Source of the DNA: Clitopilus passeckerianus
Lineage: Eukaryota > Basidiomycota > Agaricomycetes > Agaricales > Entolomataceae
Length of the DNA stretch: 64,000 bases
Direction of reading: 5' to 3'
Assembly (NCBI GenBank): GCA_944990035.1
Contig: CALYLX010000142.1
Span: forward strand, 1,302,001 to 1,366,000
The notes below the pieces were generated by a model. The model searched no databases. It was not told the origin of the DNA and saw only the letters and a program-made list of their open reading frames with translations. Both the position numbers and the translations under genes were made by a program. This document shows, in pieces, positions 56,155 through 64,000 of this stretch (position 1 is its first letter; each line of letters begins with the position of its first letter).

Positions 56155-58672
56155 ATGCCCCGCCGCCCCGGGAAATCTCGACAAAAAGCAGGCAAACTCA
56201 GGCCAGTGAGTCGTGTAGATGCCAAGATTAAGAAATGGAACAAACCCTCAGATATACCCATGGACGAGGAGGAAGAATGTAAGTAGAGTTCATTCAACTG
56301 GACGTGATCCAAATTAAACATTTCAGACAGTCCACGCTTCCAGAGATCATATCCTGCTGGATGGCAATAATCAGTATGATGATGAGGACGACATGGATGA
56401 GGAGGTGTTTGCCCTGAAAGGAATGGAAGAGGATGACTCCGAAGAAGACGACATGGATGTGGAGGAGGAGGAGGAGGTTCTTGACGAAGCCACCACACAG
56501 AAGGAGAAGAAGAAGAAGAAGCAGTCTAGATCTAAATTGAAGAAACGCGAAGAATCCTCTGAGGAGGAAGAGGAATCTGAGGAAGAAGAAGAGACTTGGG
56601 GAAGAGGCAAGCATGCATACTATGCTGACAATGCCGACGAACTGGAGTCGGACGACGAGGAGGCGAACGAGATGGAGGAACAAGAAGCAAGAAGGCTGCA
56701 GTTGAAGAGTCGGGAGGATATGGAAGATGCGGACTTCGGTCTTGCAGACAATCCAGAGATTGGAAAGACCGAAGCAGACGAGTGCGTTTCCCGTACAAAT
56801 TTATTCAACACTTTCAACTGACTAAGTATGAAGTATTCTGGTGGAAGAAGCGCCAAAAGCTTTATTAGAGCTTCCGCAGGATAAGAAAGCACTCATACGA
56901 CATCTCGAAAAGACCAATCCAGAGACCCTGGCTCTGGCACGCGACTGGGAAGACACAGTCTATGGCATAGAAAAGAGCAAGGAACGAATAAAACGTACGT
57001 TACAACACTGTCAACTCTACTCTGAGTCCTCTGCTTAATAACTTCCTTCAACTAGCATCGAAGCCAAAGATCCTAATGATATGGCTCTCGGGATGATACA
57101 TCTTTATTACCGTAAGTATTGATTTATTCTTCCAGAACCCGCTCTTACACCAGGACAGAAACCCTCCTAACATATGCCACTACACTGGCCTTTTACTTCC
57201 GCCTTCGTGTGTCTCCTCAATTCGTCAAGACACCCGAATCCCTGAGGGCCCACCCGATAATGTCTCGTCTCCTTACTCTTAAACAAGCCCTTTCGACTAT
57301 GGAGGATCTAGACTTCGCTCCAGATAATTTCTCGGACGATGAGGACGACTTCTCAGACGACGGACTCGAAGCATCAGTATGGGACAACATGCTGAAGAAG
57401 AATGGCTTGCGTGCAGATGTTAGGTTTGACGCTGGCGAACTCGCCGACCTCCTAGCAGATGCAGGCTTTGGAATCGATACCGACGGGGCGTTTGATGCAT
57501 CAGGGCCACCCAAAAAGAAGCGAAAGACCTCTTCAGCTGCAGAAGAGGCCGTGAAGCTCAAGCCGAAGAAAGAGAAGAAGGTCAAGAAAACTGCGCAGGA
57601 ACCCGTATTCGACCTTGTCGAGCCAGAGTTTACTTCCTCGAAAACAAGCAAGAAGTCTTCTACCGACTTTGCAGATGCTTATGGCGAAGCTACGTCCCTC
57701 CAACATGCTGATGCTGCAGACAAGAGCGCCCGCAAGAAATCTCTCCGATTCCATACCTCCAAGATCGAAAGTGCCAGTGCGAAGAGAAAGGGTGCTAGGG
57801 ACCGTGCGATGGGTGGAGACGATGATATCCCATACCGCGAACGAAGGAAGGAAAAGGAAGCTCGTTTGGCGAAAGAAGCTGCCGTCAAAGGCCTCGGTCA
57901 AGGTGGTGAGGACCTTGAGATGGTCGAACCGCCCACAAAGGTCTCAACCAAACCGGAGAAGTCAAAGGCGGTTGAAGACGATGAAGACGACTACGATGAA
58001 GAGGCCGACGCCGCAAACGGGTATATTGAGCTGATCAAGAGAACGATCAAGAGGAAGCGGGCAGAAAACGAGGCTATATATGGGGCACATGTTGCTAAGT
58101 ATGGGAATTTTCGATTCAAGTGAATATTAGTACTCATTGACTCTCCATCAGACCTATCTTAGCACAACGCTCATTCGACCTTGCCGATTTTGATCTACCT
58201 GTAAAGGTCTTGAAAAAGGCACGTAACTCAAAGGCAGCCGAAAATGTTGGAGACGACTACAATGAAGCGGCCGACGCTGCAAACGGGTACTATGAGTTAA
58301 TCCAGAGAACCATTAAGAAGAAGAGGGCACAAAGAGAGGCCGAATACGCGGCAGCCCACGCTAAGTACGAGATTTTTTGACCCAAGGAAATATCGTTACT
58401 GACCTTTCTTTGTCAGACCTGTCTTCGAGGAAGAGCAAGTCGACGGTCCTAGGTCCCTTACGCGAGCCATACTTGCAAACAAGGGTCTCACACCACACCG
58501 TCCAAAGAGCGTCCGCAACCCTCGTGTCAAGAAGCGTCTTAAGTTCGAAAAAGCGAAGAAGAAGCTTTCTTCGCAAAAGGCCGTATTCAAAGGTGGACTG
58601 GCACAAAATGGGAGGTACGATGGAGAGAAGTCGGGTATATCGAAAGTTGTCAAGAGTGTACGTTTGGGTTGA
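56155..58672 (+). CDS. SAS10: U3 snoRNP-associated protein SAS10 with duplicated exon
   Basis: Seven exons (56155-56278, 56331-56781, 56834-56994, 57064-57111, 57159-58098, 58152-58364, 58417-58672) give 730 residues. SAS10/Utp3 is part of the small-subunit processome that cuts pre-18S rRNA in the nucleolus. Long acidic blocks lie at residues 50-190. The Sas10/Utp3 domain starts at LLELPQDKKALIRHLEKTN and continues through YATTLAFYFRLRVSP. The C-terminal Sas10 signature reads GPRSLTRAILANKGLTPHR, then RNPRVKKRLKFEKAKKK, ending YDGEKSGISKVVKSVRLG. Just before it, a 266-bp unit is repeated in tandem, so ADAANGYIELIKRTIK is followed by ADAANGYYELIQRTIK. Each unit carries its own phase-2 intron, so the protein stays in frame and gains about 71 residues. 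Confidence 0.92.
57938..58469 (+). repeat. Tandem 266-bp intragenic duplication in SAS10
   Basis: Two copies at 57938-58203 and 58204-58469 share start AAGGTCT, a 113-bp coding core of identical length without indels, the intron position, and the start of the next exon (ACCTATCTT against ACCTGTCTT). Substitutions are spread over the unit, many of them conservative, so the event is not recent. Confidence 0.8.
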
Positions 58673-58979
58673 GTATACTAGAGAATTGGATATTTTGCCG
58701 CTCGGATCCTCTCTCGACCGTTAGTTCTTGACGTTGGGCCGCCACAAGATATCTTCCTTTACATAGATAATTGCCGGACTCAGAAACCTCGCAACATTAC
58801 ATCCTCGAAATGTTGGTCTACTGGTCCCGGATTCTGTGCAGATGTGCGAGCGGGACAGCCAAAACTCGACGAACGGAGCTCAGAAGGTTCTGATCTAGCT
58901 CATAGTACTACAGTGGCAAAATTGAGCAATGTTAGAACTGAAAGATGGAGAGGTGTGTTCTCACTGTTGAAAGCTGCTC

Positions 58980-60175
58980 TCATCTGGGCCAGATATCACC
59001 ATTTTGGTTTACGCAGAGCCTTTTTGCAGCAAGGGTTCTGCGACCTTTAGCATGCCTGTCTCCTTGTAGTTCATTGAACTTCTTCTTTGCGTAGTGTCTG
59101 GTCTCCGCGTCATCGACCAATTCATCGACAAGAGTACGTTTCCTGTTCGCACGAGTGAGATTATCACTGCTTGCGGTACCGAAGGGTGTGGAAGTTGGTA
59201 GGACGGTGCCAATCTAGAAAGGAAGGTATCAAAAGCTGTTATGATTGTAGGTACCGAAGTACGGCTTACTGCGAAATATTTCGGAAGGCCCTTGATGCCT
59301 TTGCCTTCTCCTTCGTCTTTACGATAGAAACGCTTGGGATCCAGTTGATTCCGAAGGCGGAGAGCCTCAACTTCTCTGTAAAGCCGAGGTAGCTCGCTCT
59401 CAGATGGTGCGGGTAGCTCAAACCAATCTGGGCCGGCAGTTTTCTTCTTGAGCTGAAAGACGTAGAAAAAGACCTAATTAGGCATGCTCAAATTAAGATA
59501 CGGCAGATGCACCTGTTTCTTTTCCTTTAGTGTCAAAGGTTTCCCTGACTTGGTAAGCTCAGGCGGAGGTATAGGAGGCGCGGGGCCAGAGATAGCCGAG
59601 AAAGCCTTCTCGGCAGACTCGACTTCGGGATCACGTATGGAGAGACGACTGCCTGATGCAGGATCCTCGAATTTGAAGTATGGGGCCGGAACTTTTCCAG
59701 GTTCAAGCGAGGGTAGTGGCCTGATAGAAATGAAGTAAGATAATACGTTTAATAATATGGCCCATACTTGGACATCATACTTTTCACTATCGTCTGCATC
59801 CAGGACGAGTACATCCTCGGTTGCAGTCTTCTGCGTGCTAGACGACGCTTCCAAAGCCGCATAGTTTTGTCGAGCTTTCTCCAACAGAGAGTTCAGGTAA
59901 TCTTGGGTAACCTCTTCCTCATCGCTATCTGAGTCTGAGCTGTCAGAATCACTGTCTGAAGTCGAGGAGGCATTGGTGGATTCGGTTTCTTCCTCCGGAG
60001 ATTCCTGTTCTAGGAGACGAATCAGCAAACTTCTAAGTTCCTGCGAATTACGCATACCTATAAGCTTCCTTTTTCCCTTTCCTTCAACAGCGTCTGCGAT
60101 GGCCATCCTTGCAAATGGTGCCTCCGCAATGGCAATGATCTTCTCCGTGAAATCATGAAATTTCTTGCAGGTCAT
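58980..60175 (-). CDS. FCF2: rRNA-processing protein FCF2
   Basis: Four exons (60175-59781, 59720-59513, 59452-59270, 59213-58980) give 339 residues. The conserved Fcf2 C-terminal domain spans 200-310: GPDWFELPAPSESELPRLYR, LRLRNQLDPKRFYRKDEGEG, AIGTVLPTSTPFGTASSDNL and RKRTLVDELVDDAE. Before it come an acidic Ser/Asp run and a Pro-rich linker. FCF2 is needed for early cuts at sites A0-A2 in pre-18S rRNA, in the nucleolus. The donor of intron 1 is GTATGATG at 59780; the donors closest to the acceptor give the wrong phase, and reading through would insert a hydrophobic stretch. It faces SAS10, which has a related job, tail to tail at 307 bp. Confidence 0.9.
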
Positions 60176-60279
60176 GTGATCACGCGCTTAGCCGCGTCCG
60201 TCATCCGAGTTCTGCGAAGTTTCTCGAGTTGAAGTCACCGTCTACCGTGACTTTCTTCCTCGAAACTACGCAAAGCATC

Positions 60280-61277
60280 ATGCTTTCCCGGGTTTTAGCT
60301 TCATCATCACGCTCGACGGTCCTCCGCAGTGGCATTCGCACTCTCAGCACCCAACAACCTGGCTCGAACAGCTCGGAATCCAGAACAGCTTCGTTTGGCT
60401 TCAGGACTGTCCCTGAAGATGCGAAGGAATCCATGGTCAAAGATGTTTTTGACTCTGTCGCTAAAAACTACGACCTCATGAATGATGCCACTTCAATGGG
60501 CGTACATAGGCTGTGGAAGGATTCATATGTTTCTTCCTTGAGACCTGGCCGCAAAGGCCCCATGAGGTGCATTGACGTAGCAGGCGGCACCGGAGATATT
60601 GCGCTGCGAATTCTGGATCATGCACGGGAGAACTACTACGACAGGGAAACCTCCGTCGAGGTCGTTGACATCAATGCTGAGATGTTGAAAGAGGGCTTTA
60701 GGCGATTCAAGAGGACTATGTATCACAACAGTGAGTTTGGACTTACTTGACACCTGGAACAGTCTGGTTGCTTACAAGGCTTAGCCCCTCAGATTTCTTT
60801 CCATGAAGCAAATGCACAGGAGCTTCCTGCGGACAAATTCCAGGACAATACATACGACCTTTACACGATTGCCTTCGGCATCAGGAACTGTACCTCAATA
60901 CCGGCCGTACTGAAGGAAGCCCATCGTGTCTTGAAGCCCGGCGCGACCTTTGCATGCCTTGAGTTCAGCCGCGTGAACAATCCGCTCTTGAGCTAGTACG
61001 TATCACTTCAGCCGACATGAACTGATTGCTAACCTTTGTATGTAGTGCATATGACCAGTACTCCTTCTCGGTAATACCATTGTTGGGTACCATTCTCGCT
61101 GGAGATAGAGAGTCGTATCAATATCTGGTGGAGTCCATCCGCAAGTTTCCTCCTCAAGAAGAATTCGCTCAAATGATTCGGGATGCCGGATTCGCGACTG
61201 GTGCAGATGTTGATGGAGGAGCATGGACAGATTTGTGGGGTGGTATTGCTTCCATTCACAAAGCCGTGAAACTCTAG
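60280..61277 (+). CDS. COQ5: Ubiquinone biosynthesis C-methyltransferase COQ5
   Basis: Three exons (60280-60730, 60785-60995, 61046-61277) give 297 residues. The enzyme methylates 2-polyprenyl-6-methoxy-1,4-benzoquinol using S-adenosylmethionine, on the matrix side of the inner membrane. Motifs: [39 protein letters not shown], the SAM loop [16 protein letters not shown], and [20 protein letters not shown], then the C-terminal family block around [20 protein letters not shown]. The first 35 residues are an Arg/Ser presequence. Divergent from FCF2 across 104 bp. Confidence 0.95.
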
Positions 61278-61457
61278 ACTAGCCATAGAATATCCGTATT
61301 TTACTTTGCATTTACCTCGCAAATAATTGTATCTTTGCTCAGAGCTCTCCGAGTTCCGATAGCCGATCATATCCGTGATCTTGCGTCTCGCACAATTGCG
61401 GCAAGCTTGTCCAACACCACCACCTCGAAGGGACCAACCCTTCAGTTTACGACCATC

Positions 61458-64000
<2,543 letters not shown>

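Noticed and set aside
59720..59781. Apparent frame break in FCF2
   Set aside because: Using the earlier donor GTATGATG (59780) gives a 60-bp intron in phase, and the whole model is a multiple of three.

Overview
The window is nuclear DNA of a filamentous basidiomycete, most likely a mushroom-forming Agaricomycete. Genes are dense, short and cut by many introns of about 47-60 bp. Almost every recognisable protein looks basidiomycete in type, and tRNA genes are scattered singly. I placed 28 spliced gene models by hand (about 162 introns). Twenty-six of them close exactly in frame; POP1 and PET127 each lack one base. The last gene, cullin-1, runs off the right edge.

Layout: 0.6-3.8 kb, a secreted Cys-rich protein and a small mitochondrial membrane protein. 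3.9-18.4 kb, POP1 (RNase P/MRP), Borealin (chromosomal passenger complex), ERG26 (sterol), a delta-12 fatty acid desaturase, a casein-kinase-1-like kinase and pyruvate decarboxylase. 18.6-32.6 kb, tRNA-Asp, PEX11, an M3 oligopeptidase, a universal-stress-protein-domain protein, PET127, the ARL8 GTPase, a SCOC-type coiled coil and RPN13 of the proteasome. 32.6-36.2 kb, a stretch without a recognisable gene. 36.2-43.7 kb, NSE2 SUMO ligase, mitoribosomal uS12m, a SPO71-like PH protein and alternative oxidase. 44.4-46.4 kb, coding-like pieces I cannot name. 46.6-52.3 kb, a CENP-B-type DNA-binding protein and a Zn2Cys6 transcription factor. 53-64 kb, TOM22 (at 52.4 kb), complex I NDUFA9, a UPF0390 nucleolar protein, an inverted pair of tRNA-Arg genes, SAS10, FCF2, COQ5 and CUL1.

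The genes do not form a metabolic cluster. Mitochondrial functions are frequent (NDUFA9, AOX, COQ5, TOM22, uS12m, PET127, the small membrane protein, perhaps the M3 peptidase). SAS10 and FCF2, both 18S rRNA maturation factors, sit tail to tail. Eight gene pairs are head to head over 96-261 bp.

The most unusual signals are: six GC-AG introns supported by conserved protein sequence; six-base micro-exons, one inside a zinc cluster; a 266-bp tandem exon duplication in the conserved C-terminal region of SAS10; an inverted tRNA-Arg duplication; and one-base frame breaks in POP1 and PET127.
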